Made by a program: the position numbers and the translations under genes. From contig WJMF01000069.1 in NCBI GenBank assembly GCA_014728085.1, forward strand, positions 25,465-89,464: 64,000 nt of DNA. The letters run 5' to 3'. Source of the stretch: Candidatus Zhuqueibacterota bacterium (GTDB lineage Bacteria; Zhuqueibacterota; Zhuqueibacteria; Residuimicrobiales; Oceaniaggregativiventaceae). This document shows, piece after piece, positions 52,621-62,500 of the stretch. A model generated the notes under the pieces. It was not told where the DNA came from and searched no databases. It worked only from the letters and a program-made list of their open reading frames with translations. Positions within the stretch are counted from its first letter, which is position 1, and the number at the start of each line of letters is the position of its first letter.

Positions 52621-53202
52621 CTATCTTCGTTTCTGAAACAAAAGGACGATCTGGCTAGAGGATTTTTCCGATGCGATACAAGCCATCTCCGCTTTCTCAA
52701 TAATTGCGTCGGTTGAGTGATAATAGAGCGGAATTCCTCCCGCTTTCCTCAAGCAGGTGAACCAGGTCGAAGGAGATATGGTGAAAAGAAAGTACCCCCC
52801 CGGTCTAATGACATCATGAACTGCACTCAGCAGAAAATCAGGATTGCGGAAATATTCCAGCAGCCCAACGGCAACGACCAAATTATAACAATTTTTACGA
52901 AGAGGCAAACATTGAGCATTTGCCTGGACAAGATAATGGTAGGATTTTTTGCGACAACGATTCAGCATCTGCCTGGATTTATCAATGCCGGTGATATCCA
53001 ATCGGGATGACAATATCCGGCTTAAAGTGCCGGTCCCACATCCTAAATCCAAAACCGGTCCCTCTATCGAGACGGCCTGCCCCAGAACTTTTTGGATGTT
53101 TGCCAGTTCGAGTTTGAGGATCCGGTTTAGCGGCCAATATTCTCTTATTTGGTCGTAAAAACACGCTTTTAGACCCCAAATATCAATCATCATTGTCGAC
53201 AT
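52621..53202 (-). CDS. Class I SAM-dependent methyltransferase
   Basis: The protein of about 193 residues has a Rossmann SAM-binding motif (PVLDLGCGTGTLSRIL), an acidic end of the second strand (DITGIDKSRQML), ANAQCLPLR, VVAVGLLEYFRN and RPGGYFLFTISPS. The substrate is unknown; small metabolite or lipid methylation is typical for this group. The start is uncertain among ATG 53202, 53193 and 53190, which lie in or over the end of the broken FG-GAP gene; the frame stays open further upstream but reads through that gene out of phase. GGGAAG precedes 53202 at 11 nt. Confidence 0.75.
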   Translation of the reverse strand: MSTMMIDIWGLKACFYDQIREYWPLNRILKLELANIQKVLGQAVSIEGPVLDLGCGTGTLSRILSSRLDITGIDKSRQMLNRCRKKSYHYLVQANAQCLPLRKNCYNLVVAVGLLEYFRNPDFLLSAVHDVIRPGGYFLFTISPSTWFTCLRKAGGIPLYYHSTDAIIEKAEMACIASEKSSSQIVLLFQKRR

Positions 53203-53922
53203 CAGCTGCAGTACTTCCCAGCTGCCCGAAAAAATTCGAATTTTCAGCAGGGCCCTCACAACCTCTGATCCCCCGGTGAAAAAAACCAGACCCGTCATTA
53301 ATATACATTTCATTGGCCTCCCCCCAGTTGGTCTGATAAAGATCCAAATCACCGTCTCCTTCAATATCGAGGACAACAGCGCTTTGGGTATTTGTTGAAT
53401 GCATTTCCAAACCGAGAGAATCAGCCGCAATGCGGTAAGCTCCTGATGTCTGTTTCACAAACAATCTATTCTTTGCTTTGTAATTTAGATTGTCAACGCT
53501 GAATTGGGCAGTGCAAAGATCCAGATTTCCATCATTGTCAACGTCTGCATTGATTATGCTGGATGTGACTCCCTGGTTATCAACTCCATAGGTGGCACCT
53601 TTTTCGATGAATATATAGCGGAAAGGTTCGATTTGACCTTCAAAATGAAAACTGGCCTGCAGAACATTGTCAAGATAAAGATGAATGCGTGACCTTGTCC
53701 AAACGACTTTGAACCGACAGGTGTGGTTTTTATTCCAATATTGTATTTTTTTAATACGAGTTTCCTCTCTCGACCAACGGCCATGGGGATGGGCGAGAAA
53801 TTTATAATGCGTCGCCCCCTCAGCCGGTCCCGTATATCCCTTTCCGGTTCGAATGCTTAAAACTGCGGGCAGGGCAAACTGACCTTTTGATAAACAATAC
53901 CCTCAAATGATCGGATATGCAT
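53183..53922 (-). pseudogene. Broken lectin-like / FG-GAP repeat surface protein, paralogue of the next gene upstream
   Basis: From about 53905 to 53183 one minus-strand frame stays open with no ATG or GTG start and no TTG before 53464. It encodes a lectin-like beta domain (HYKFLAHPHGRW, VVWTRSRIHLYLDNVLQASF, FEGQIEPFRYIFIEKGATYG) and then FG-GAP repeats (DVDNDGNLDL, DIEGDGDLDLYQTNW). The first part aligns with the adjacent T9SS lectin-like protein (YFKFLAAPRG, FEGQTVPFKYIFLGTDNLIWG). An ATG at 53922 (MHIRSFEGIVYQK) joins it if one base is added to the AAAA run near 53890. The frame stops in the middle of an FG-GAP motif (ADVDNDD) at 53183. It is truncated at both ends and probably a decayed tandem copy, unless an assembly error is involved. 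Confidence 0.6.
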
Positions 53923-53935
53923 AAGAAAATTGCAA

Positions 53936-54943
53936 TTAACGCAGCAGGGTTGCTTTAAATATGTCCTGAAAAGCCGGAGAGTCCAGTCGAACAAAGTAAA
54001 CGCCGCTGGGCAATGGGTCGTTTCGATCACTTTTACCATCCCAGACAATCTGATATCGCCCCATCTGTTTATGGCCGCTTTCAAGGGTCTTGACGATCTC
54101 GCCTCGAAGATTATAAATACATAGTGAGAATTGAGTTTCTTCAGCCAGTGTATACTCGATAATAGTGGAGGCATTAAACGGATTGGGATAGGCCGGTATA
54201 AGCCTTGAGGTATAAGGCGCTTCTTTATCATCAAGATTGGTCATTTTGCGGCCATAGATTTCCAAGCCGGAATATACAGGACCTGGTTGAGCGCCATATC
54301 CCCATATGAGGTTGTCGGTTCCGAGGAAAATATATTTAAATGGTACTGTTTGACCTTCGAATTTCAAATTTGCATATTCTACATCATCCATGTAGCATAA
54401 AATTCTCTGACGATTCCATGAAATTTTAAATTCATATTCATGATTGAGATCCCATTTGTGAGCGGCATCGAAACAGCGAACCTCAAGACGCGTATCGAAT
54501 CCACGCGGTGCTGCCAGAAATTTAAAATAAGCCAGACTGTCATTTTTTAGCCACAGGTATTTGTTCCCCGTTCTAACATTGCACCAGGAACCATCCGTAT
54601 AAAAGATAGACTTGTCACCGCATTTGCATGAGTACAGGTTTATGATTTGTTGTTTGCCTCGTTCATTTTGACTTTCGGGATCAAAATTCTTGGCGCGAAC
54701 AATAAAAGTTCCCTCATAAGGTAAAGCCTTTTGTAATTCTATAAACAGCTGGCTTTCTACGCTTGTGGCTTGCCATCCCTCTCCCTTGATAAACGTTCCC
54801 CCTTTATTGATCATGGAGCAAAGTTCAGATTCAAGCAAATGGTCGAGGTTGGCACTAAAAATAAGTTGCTCTCCATCTCTTTGTGCAAAAGCAATCGTTG
54901 AGAATAGTAAGCAAAACAAGATGATGCTTTTTCGTTGTCGCAA
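53936..54943 (-). CDS. Lectin-like secreted protein with T9SS sorting domain
   Basis: A 335-residue exported protein: signal peptide (IILFCLLFSTIAFAQ), a concanavalin-like beta-sandwich (about 20-245), and a C-terminal T9SS/FlgD-like sorting domain with AYPNPFNASTIIEYTL, LRGEIVKTLESG and PLPSGVYFVRLD. The start is TTG 54943 with AAAGGGA 8 nt upstream; no ATG is available. It would be exported through the type IX system and processed by the PorU-like protease encoded at 21.5 kb. A broken paralogue lies 13 bp downstream. The ligand is unknown. Confidence 0.8.
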   Translation of the reverse strand: MRQRKSIILFCLLFSTIAFAQRDGEQLIFSANLDHLLESELCSMINKGGTFIKGEGWQATSVESQLFIELQKALPYEGTFIVRAKNFDPESQNERGKQQIINLYSCKCGDKSIFYTDGSWCNVRTGNKYLWLKNDSLAYFKFLAAPRGFDTRLEVRCFDAAHKWDLNHEYEFKISWNRQRILCYMDDVEYANLKFEGQTVPFKYIFLGTDNLIWGYGAQPGPVYSGLEIYGRKMTNLDDKEAPYTSRLIPAYPNPFNASTIIEYTLAEETQFSLCIYNLRGEIVKTLESGHKQMGRYQIVWDGKSDRNDPLPSGVYFVRLDSPAFQDIFKATLLR

Positions 54944-55010
54944 GGTTGGTCCCTTTATAATAGTGAAACAGCTATTTGGAATACCGGGTGAGTATTAATC
55001 GAACGCCAGA

Positions 55011-55035
55011 CACAACTCATAAATCAGGAGTTGTG
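55011..55035 (-). terminator. Possible hairpin downstream of adenine deaminase
   Basis: CACAACTC (55011-55018) and GAGTTGTG (55028-55035) form a perfect 8-bp stem with a 9-nt loop, about 33 nt after the deaminase stop on the minus strand. No U-run follows, so it may stabilise the 3' end rather than terminate. Confidence 0.3.
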
Positions 55036-55067
55036 GGTCGGCAGGCCGGAAAAAAAATCATAAAATG

Positions 55068-56777
55068 CTAATTGACAAATAAATCGACATGGGTAAAATT
55101 ATCCACATCTACGAGTCCTTTATCGGTCAGCTTTAATTTTGGAATTACGGGCAACGCCATAAAAGACAATGTCATTAGCGCATCGTCAAGTTTGATGCCC
55201 AAACGCCTGGCGGCTTGATCGAGTTCACTAACTTTTGTGCTGACAAATTCAAGCGGTTTATCCGAAAGCAGGCCGGCAATTGGCAGAGCAAGCGAATCCA
55301 GGATGCGATCCTGATCAACAACAACAATGCCTCCCCCCATTTTGTTGATCGTAATAACCGCTCGCTGAATATCCTGATCATCAACACCCAACACGATAAT
55401 ATTATGACTGTCATGACCGATTGAGGTGGCAATTGCCCCGCGTTCTATACCAAACCCTTTAACCAATCCTTTGCCGATATTACCGGTAGCGCGATGACGT
55501 TCCACGACAAACAGCTTGGCAATATCATTTTGAACGTCAGCACTGACATAACCATTTTCGATTTTGCAGGGCAACTCAAGATAGTCAGTGGTGATTTGTT
55601 GCGGAACAATACTGATGACGCGACAGGTCTTGCCGCGTGCCTTGATCCTGAATTCATCCCCCTCCAGCCATTTGATATTCACTGAACTGCGTAGAGGTGT
55701 TGGAGTCTTTTGGGGGACATCATAAACGGGAACGCCATCAACAGCAACCAGCCGTCCGCTTTTGTAGACGCGCTTGATAGTAAAAGACTCGAAAGAATCA
55801 AATACAACCAGATCTGCCATTTTCCCGGGTGCAATCGCACCCAACTTACGCAAACCAAAATATTCAGCAATGTTGAGAGTTGCCAGGCGAATGGCAATAA
55901 ACGGATCCAGATCATTTTGGATCGCTGTTTTGATTAAAAAATTTATATGTCCTTCGTGCAAAATATCATTGGGATGACGGTCATCGGTACAAAACATACA
56001 GCGGCGTTCATTCTCTGTCGTTACCAGTGGCAATAAATCAAGCAGATTCCGCGTTGCCGAGCCTTCGCGAATCATGATATACATACCGCGTTCCAGTTTT
56101 TCCTTCGCTTCCTTTGCGGTAACGCATTCATGGTCCGATTCAATTCCGGCTGAAATATATGCATTCAAATCTTTACCGTTAAGCCCGGGGGCATGACCAT
56201 CAATTCGTTTGCCATGAACGATCTTGACTTTGTCAAGCATATCGGGATTCATATCGAGAATACCGGGATAATTCATCACCTCTGCCAATCCCAAAACATG
56301 AGGTTCCCGCAGAAAGGGGAAAATATCAAATGCCCGTAATTCTGAACCAGCGGTCTCCAGGGGGCTTGAAGGGACACAGGAGGAAAGCATAAAGAATACA
56401 TTCAAAGGATTATACTTGCTCGACTCCATCATATAACGAATACCTTCATAGCCCAGCACATTGGCGATTTCATGAGGATCGGTAATAACAGAAGTCGTGC
56501 CCAGGGGGACGACCGCACGGGCAAATTGCGGCACCTCAACCATAGAGCTCTCAATGTGGACGTGAGCATCGAGAAAGCCAGGTGCCACATAGAGCCCCTT
56601 CAAGTCGATCTCTTTTCTGCTTTTATACCCTTTACCCAATGCCACAATAGTATCTTTGTGAATCACAATATCAGTCTTCATTATAGAAGAATTGTACACA
56701 TTGATCACCTGAGCATTGCGGAGAACAAAGTCAGCCTTTTCAATTCCACGTGCAATTTTTATATCAGTTTCAATCAT
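55068..56777 (-). CDS. ade: Adenine deaminase
   Basis: The enzyme converts adenine to hypoxanthine in purine salvage. The 569-residue protein of the amidohydrolase superfamily has GLYVAPGFLDAHVHIESSMV with the HxH metal site, GTTSVITDPHEIANVLG, IDGHAPGL, ESDHECVTAKEA and MFCTDDRHPNDILHEGHI. The C-terminal domain has GIERGAIATSIGHDSHNIIV. ATG 56777 has AGGA 5 nt upstream and overlaps the nucleoside phosphorylase stop by 8 bp. The pair forms a purine salvage unit. Confidence 0.95.
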   Translation of the reverse strand: MIETDIKIARGIEKADFVLRNAQVINVYNSSIMKTDIVIHKDTIVALGKGYKSRKEIDLKGLYVAPGFLDAHVHIESSMVEVPQFARAVVPLGTTSVITDPHEIANVLGYEGIRYMMESSKYNPLNVFFMLSSCVPSSPLETAGSELRAFDIFPFLREPHVLGLAEVMNYPGILDMNPDMLDKVKIVHGKRIDGHAPGLNGKDLNAYISAGIESDHECVTAKEAKEKLERGMYIMIREGSATRNLLDLLPLVTTENERRCMFCTDDRHPNDILHEGHINFLIKTAIQNDLDPFIAIRLATLNIAEYFGLRKLGAIAPGKMADLVVFDSFESFTIKRVYKSGRLVAVDGVPVYDVPQKTPTPLRSSVNIKWLEGDEFRIKARGKTCRVISIVPQQITTDYLELPCKIENGYVSADVQNDIAKLFVVERHRATGNIGKGLVKGFGIERGAIATSIGHDSHNIIVLGVDDQDIQRAVITINKMGGGIVVVDQDRILDSLALPIAGLLSDKPLEFVSTKVSELDQAARRLGIKLDDALMTLSFMALPVIPKLKLTDKGLVDVDNFTHVDLFVN

Positions 56778-57615
56778 GTGTTCCTGTCGATATATTATAA
56801 AGTTTAACAAATGTTTTCAAAAAGAGTTCCAGTTGCACAACGGCGAGATTTGCCCGTTCAGTAACTTCCCGATGGGTCAATATAGAATCCGTCAAGCCCG
56901 TGCTCAGATTTGTAATCAGGGAGATCCCAAGCACTCTTAAATGTCTCTGGGCCGCAATAATGACCTCAGGAACGGTTGACATTGAAACCGCATCCACCCC
57001 TAACATTTTCAACATTCTCACCTCCGAAGCGGTCTCATAATTCGGCCCGCTTACCCAGCAAAAAATACCTTGCCTAAAATCGACGTTTGAACGTTTTCCG
57101 CTCTTTAATGCGAGGTTTATTAATTCCTGATCATACGGTTCACTCATATCGGGAAAGCGGGGACCGAGCTGGTTTTTACCATCACCGATAAGCGGATTGT
57201 TAAAGGCGAAATTTATATGATCCCGGATGATCATCAGATCTCCGGGTTTAAACTCGGGATTAACACCACCGCTAGCCGTCGTTAATATCAGTGTTTTGAT
57301 TCCCATGCTGGCTAAAAGATGGATGGGATAGGTAATGACCGACAAGGGATATCCTTCATAAAAATGTGTTCGTCCCTGAACAAACAAACAGAGCATCTCA
57401 TCTATTCTGCTAAAAACCCATCTACCTTTATGACCCGGAACCGAAGATCGTGGATAATGGGGAATTTCATCTGTCGGGATGACTTGCAGCGGCGGAAAGG
57501 CAGACACCACCCTGCCCAATCCTGAACCCAAAACAACAGCAATCCCGGGTGTTTCTGAATAAAATGGAGATAAAAACGCCAAGGAAGAAGATATTTTGCT
57601 TTTTAAATCGACCAT
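56770..57615 (-). CDS. Purine-nucleoside phosphorylase (trimeric type)
   Basis: The enzyme releases purine bases from nucleosides by phosphorolysis. The 281-residue protein has VVLGSGLGRV (phosphate site), QGRTHFYEGYPL, TTASGGVNPEFKPGDLMIIR, GPNYETASEVRML, VDAVSMSTVPEVIIA and SLITNLSTGL. Asn in the last motif favours 6-oxopurine nucleosides (inosine, guanosine) over methylthioadenosine. ATG 57615 has AGGA 6 nt upstream; an upstream TTG start at 57669 is unlikely. It is coupled to adenine deaminase by an 8-bp overlap. Confidence 0.92.
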   Translation of the reverse strand: MVDLKSKISSSLAFLSPFYSETPGIAVVLGSGLGRVVSAFPPLQVIPTDEIPHYPRSSVPGHKGRWVFSRIDEMLCLFVQGRTHFYEGYPLSVITYPIHLLASMGIKTLILTTASGGVNPEFKPGDLMIIRDHINFAFNNPLIGDGKNQLGPRFPDMSEPYDQELINLALKSGKRSNVDFRQGIFCWVSGPNYETASEVRMLKMLGVDAVSMSTVPEVIIAAQRHLRVLGISLITNLSTGLTDSILTHREVTERANLAVVQLELFLKTFVKLYNISTGTHD

Positions 57616-57719
57616 CCAGTCCTGTAAATACTGTTTTGATAAAATACTATAAATAAAAAAAAGTTGCAAGACCGATTTGGAAGGAAAACAAAAAAATCAA
57701 AACGACTTTGAAAAATTCC

Positions 57720-59492
57720 TTAAAATTCATTCACCAGGCGGATATGCAATTTCCCGTTCATAATACCATCCCCTTCACCCAGGCCGTAATCAATACCCAT
57801 AACCCCTAAACCGGTTTCAAGGCGAAATCCGATTCCATATCCGACTTTGAGGGTCGTTCCGATGTTCGAAATATCCCCGTTTCTGGAATAATAGCCTGAA
57901 TCCAGAAACGCAAATACCCGGGACCTTCGGCCGAAAATATATCTATATTCCAGATTCGTCCAGGCCACACTGCTGCCGAGAAACTGATCTTCCCGATATC
58001 CGCGCAGACTCTGCGCCCCGCCCAGGCGATATAGATCCGACAAGGGAACCAAGTCTTCATTGCTTTTCAGTTGGCGGCCGTGCAATGAAAATGAAATGAC
58101 TTGTCTCGCAAATAAAGGTATAAACACCTCGAGATCGAGTAGATATTGCTTGTTATCAATCTTTCTTTTGAGTTTCATCTCCTCGACCAGTGTCTCTGGC
58201 CCAAGATTCTTTTTGCGGCCAAATTCAACACTTGTCCGGTAATAAATGCCTTGCTGCGGATTAATCAAATCATCTCTTGTATCATAAGAGAATCCAACGG
58301 TTCCCGATATTTGACGACTGGAAGGAATCCCGAGTATATAGCTGCCAACGGAATCCGGCGTGACCTGCCTTCTGCTGATATTGGCCACAGCGGAGAGGTT
58401 ATATGAAACGGGTAGCTCAAAATCCATTGCTATATTGCGTTCAATATAGGTTGTATCCTGTATCAATTGAGCAAAATGCACGCCGACATGAAAAGGTAAC
58501 CTGGCAACCCAGGGTTCCCGGTAACGGAATTCCATCTCCTGGGTTTTCCGATCGCGTTTTTGCCAGTGAACGAACAAAGAACGCCCGGTACCGAGCAAAT
58601 TTCCCAACGAGATTTCCAGCAAACCGGTAAAATATCCTTTTTCTTCATCTGTACCCGGATTGTAACCAAGGACACCATCAAATCGGCTACTGGGGCCTTC
58701 CTCAATCTGAAGCAACAATCCTCCTTCATTGCCTTCAGACCAATAGAGTTTAGGCGGATAAACACGGATAAAATACCCCAAACGCATCAACCGCGATTGG
58801 ATTCGATTTATTTTGTCTTGTCTGTACAGCTCTCCGTCTTTGATTCCTGTTTCGCGCCGGATCACATAATCCCTGGTGGTTTCGTTACCGGTAATTTGGA
58901 TTTCCCGAAGATATAATTTCGGTCCTGTTCGTGCCCGAAATGCAAAATCAAAACAAGATTCGTTTTCCTGAACCGAATCCAGTCGTATGGCTTTCAGATC
59001 AAAACGACCAAATGGATATCCCAGATTGGAAAGGCGGTTGAGTTCGTCATCCAGATTGCGTTCAAAATGGGTTGGAATAAAACAGGCACCGGAACGACTA
59101 TTGATACGTTTTTTCATCTCATTGGCAAGCGAATCCTCTATGCCCCTAAATCTATATTCACCCATTCGCACCTCCCTTCCCTCCTGAATGTAGAGGGCGA
59201 GTCTTGCTGTCGTACTGTCCGGGGCAATATAATATACCAGAGAATCGATACGGGTATAAGCCATACCATTCTCTTTATATCGCTGCAAGAGCTCTGTACT
59301 CTTTTTAACCAACTGATCGCTGTTAAAAACCTGACCTTCGTGCATGTCAAACCAGTCTTTGGCTCGGGATTCCGAAATCGACTCCAGACCATAAAAATCA
59401 ATTCGGGATATGCGGATCTCGCCGGCGCCGATAAGAATGGTATGCCAAATCAGCAAAAGGAAAAGTCCTGTTTTCTCGATTCTAAAAAACAT
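57720..59492 (-). CDS. Omp85-family (BamA/TamA-like) outer-membrane protein
   Basis: Omp85 proteins insert or secrete outer-membrane proteins. The 590-residue protein has a signal peptide (FLLLIWHTILIGAGE), about three POTRA domains (25-100, 105-190, 190-270; ISRIDFYGLESISE and LREIQITGNETTRDYVI) and a 16-strand-type barrel (about 270-590). The conserved loop motif is LGGAQSLRGYREDQF and the protein ends in a terminal Phe. The three POTRAs fit TamA or a specialised Omp85 rather than BamA, which usually has five. It starts 11 bp after the large barrel gene, suggesting it assembles that protein. AAAGG precedes ATG 59492. Confidence 0.85.
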   Translation of the reverse strand: MFFRIEKTGLFLLLIWHTILIGAGEIRISRIDFYGLESISESRAKDWFDMHEGQVFNSDQLVKKSTELLQRYKENGMAYTRIDSLVYYIAPDSTTARLALYIQEGREVRMGEYRFRGIEDSLANEMKKRINSRSGACFIPTHFERNLDDELNRLSNLGYPFGRFDLKAIRLDSVQENESCFDFAFRARTGPKLYLREIQITGNETTRDYVIRRETGIKDGELYRQDKINRIQSRLMRLGYFIRVYPPKLYWSEGNEGGLLLQIEEGPSSRFDGVLGYNPGTDEEKGYFTGLLEISLGNLLGTGRSLFVHWQKRDRKTQEMEFRYREPWVARLPFHVGVHFAQLIQDTTYIERNIAMDFELPVSYNLSAVANISRRQVTPDSVGSYILGIPSSRQISGTVGFSYDTRDDLINPQQGIYYRTSVEFGRKKNLGPETLVEEMKLKRKIDNKQYLLDLEVFIPLFARQVISFSLHGRQLKSNEDLVPLSDLYRLGGAQSLRGYREDQFLGSSVAWTNLEYRYIFGRRSRVFAFLDSGYYSRNGDISNIGTTLKVGYGIGFRLETGLGVMGIDYGLGEGDGIMNGKLHIRLVNEF

Positions 59493-59503
59493 TTTTCAAA
59501 CCT

Positions 59504-62500
59504 TTAACGAAAAGCTGCCGTAACTTGTGCCCTGCCTGTATGGATTACCCTGTCGCGTTCAGGCTCATTTCGACCATAATACGACAGCGTTGCCTGTATG
59601 GTGTCTGATATTCTGTAATCAAAGCGCACATCCCACCGCAATGATTGCCCCATACTTCTGCCATTGGCCATTTCATATGGAATGGGACGGTCATCGGGGG
59701 TTGCATCGACCTGGCTCCATTCAATATTTCCCCTTACTCTTCCACGTTCTCTCAAGGAATAGGAAATTCGGGGTATGATAGAAAACGCCTGCACCGTTGT
59801 CGGTTCAATATAGGCGCGATCTTGTTCATAAGAGGCCCGACATTGAAGCGCAATCTCAAATCGTTGATCGGGTCGGTAAGAGAGATCAACATCAGCTTGT
59901 GATGTGTGTATATCTCGGTCCTGCCGGCCGGCATAAAAAAAGCGGCGCAGCGTACGCTCCCGCATGAGCTCCGTCTTGCTGTTTAAAGAAGAGGTCAACC
60001 GGGAAATCAGACGAATCGAATTTTCACGTTCGCTCCTGTCCTGTCCGCCTTCCAGGTATTGATTGTTTTTTTCATCTCGCTGTCTAAAGCGATATCGAAG
60101 GGAGAAATCTCTGCTGTGCTCGAATAGATAAAGATCCTGTCTAAAATTTATGTTTCCCACGATCGTATTGGTGGGATGCTGAAATCTTTTCAAGTTAAGC
60201 AAATAGATATCCCAAACATCTTTGTCCTGCGTTCTCTCCTCAAGCGAAATAAAACTTTCACTCGAAAAAGCTTTAATTGCCTTTTTCCACCAGCGTTGTT
60301 CGGGATTGCGCTGTAATCTGGAAAAAAAGCGTGTCGGCTCTAACCTGATTCGAGCACTGGTTTTCAATTCAATTACGGGAATAAACTGATCTGTCGTCAA
60401 CACTCTCATAATATAATCACCAAGAGGATCATTTACATATTCGTTGAGATCCTCGTCAAATCGATAATTGCCATCTCCCTCACTGACTTTGATATAGATG
60501 CGTTCCTTCTTGGCCGTTGCTGTATTGGAAATTTGATAATTCAGTTGTGTGTTGAGCGCGTTTTTCCAGGGTGAATATCGGGTCGTAATTTCAGCCAAAT
60601 CCGTTCTTACCGAACTCTGTTGCGGATCAGTATATGACCGGCGACGATGCGTAAAAGCCATGGTTCCGGAAAAAGACCCTATGCGGTGCCATTGCATTCG
60701 TAGCGATTGAGTTGAAGCCGTAGATTTTTTTGTAAACTGATCCATCGATGTGTAATCACTGTCATCCCTATATGTCATTTCTGCTGTTGCAGAAAAACGA
60801 CTGCCGGGAATAAATTCAATGCCGGCATCAACCTCATCGAATTTGAATCCGGTATACAAGGAATCGGACCAATTTTCCTTTTTAACTTCCCCCTCATAAT
60901 TTGCAAAAGGTTTAAAATGCCAAAACTGAACCCGAGTATTCCCCCGTTGGCGCCACCATTCTCCATCCACTTTATTCCTATCATCATTCTTGCTGATGCT
61001 CTCGATACGGTACTGATAGGATGGCCAGCCTTTTTTTTCAAACCAGCTGGATAATTGAGATCGCGTTGAGGCAAAATAATCCCCTTTTTTGATGTTGCCA
61101 TATTCACCGCTTATCTGCATAAAGGAACGAGGCAAATATTTTACGTTAATTTCCCGAACATCCTCCTGCCTTTGAAATGATTCGCTCAGGTCCCATTTGC
61201 GATTGTATTCGATTTCTGTTGTTCTATCGATATCCCGAAAACGATTGTTGATCTTTCGCCATTTTGCCGAGAGATCAATACTTCCCAGGTGTTTCTTCAA
61301 CAAGCGCAAAGAGTCGTTCTGAATTGTCAACTGCCAATGTTGTGCAACGCCGTCATTGTCATTGTCGTCAATCGATGAATATATGTTTCGATCCAAACTG
61401 CTCAGAGCGATTTCCGATTGCAAAGAAATTGCAGGATGTGGATTGATTTCGAGGTCAAAATCAAGCAAATATTGATTTTGAGGGGTTGCCAAAAGTTGTA
61501 CCGGTGCATAGCGTCCACGATGATCCCCAATATATTCATAAACCCCTCCCCCCTTGTATTCATATGCGCCATTGCCACTACCGACATCTGAAAAGGAAAC
61601 ATTGTAATCACCGGAATCCTGGCCCACATGGACGAAAACGCTGTCTTCAGTAAGACGGTATCGTCCATTGCCTTCCCCGACAAAAGTTGCCCCATCCTGT
61701 ACTGCTTCATCCGGATTGTCCCCGGCATTTTCCAATATTCTGCGCTTGTCATCAGTGAGGACAAAATCGAGCGGATTTTCCTTGTCGTCGGCTTCTCGAA
61801 TAAAAGAAGAACCAAATTGAATGCGATCATGCCAAAAGCTTGTGCGTGAATAAAAGGTATAAAGATGCCGCCTGAAATTCTCATCTGAATATTGAAAATC
61901 AACGACAATGCGGGAATCGGAAGTGATAAGCCTCCTTCGGGTGAAGGTCAGTTGTCCGGCAGCATAATCAATTACATAATCATTGGATTCGCCACGTACC
62001 ATAGCTTCGCCATCAATATAAACCCGTTCGGTGCCAGCCAATATGATGATATCAATCTGCCCCTGATCCCCTTTTAGCTGGTATGGTCCCTGGTATCCTT
62101 CCCTGCCCTGAATAGACTGGGAGCGGTACTTTCCACGAGAAACGGCAACCGAGGCAAGTGCCTTCGTATTTCCATAATCCACCTGTCCCATTGCGCCTTG
62201 TAATTTTCGGTTATATTGCGCAAAACGCGATGCCTGCAATTCTACATTATAATCGCCCATGGTAGCAGAAAGATGAGGCGATTTAATTCTGACAAAGACT
62301 TTGTCGATTTCTTGCAGATTTTGTGTTGTCCCTTCAGGTTGAATAGGCGTACTCTGATCCGTCAGAGCAGCGGTGACGTTTACATCCCTGGCAATTTCTC
62401 CGCTTATGTTAATATTCAATGCAGAGTTTACTTTGAGACCTCGATTGTTTCCAACCGTTATCCCCCGGGTAATACTACCGCTTTTATTTAGCCGTGAAGC

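Noticed and set aside
53203-53430. Upstream extension of the methyltransferase to 53430
   Set aside because: This stretch is better explained by the FG-GAP frame, which has clear DxDxDG motifs; the methyltransferase frame there is out of phase and unlike the family.
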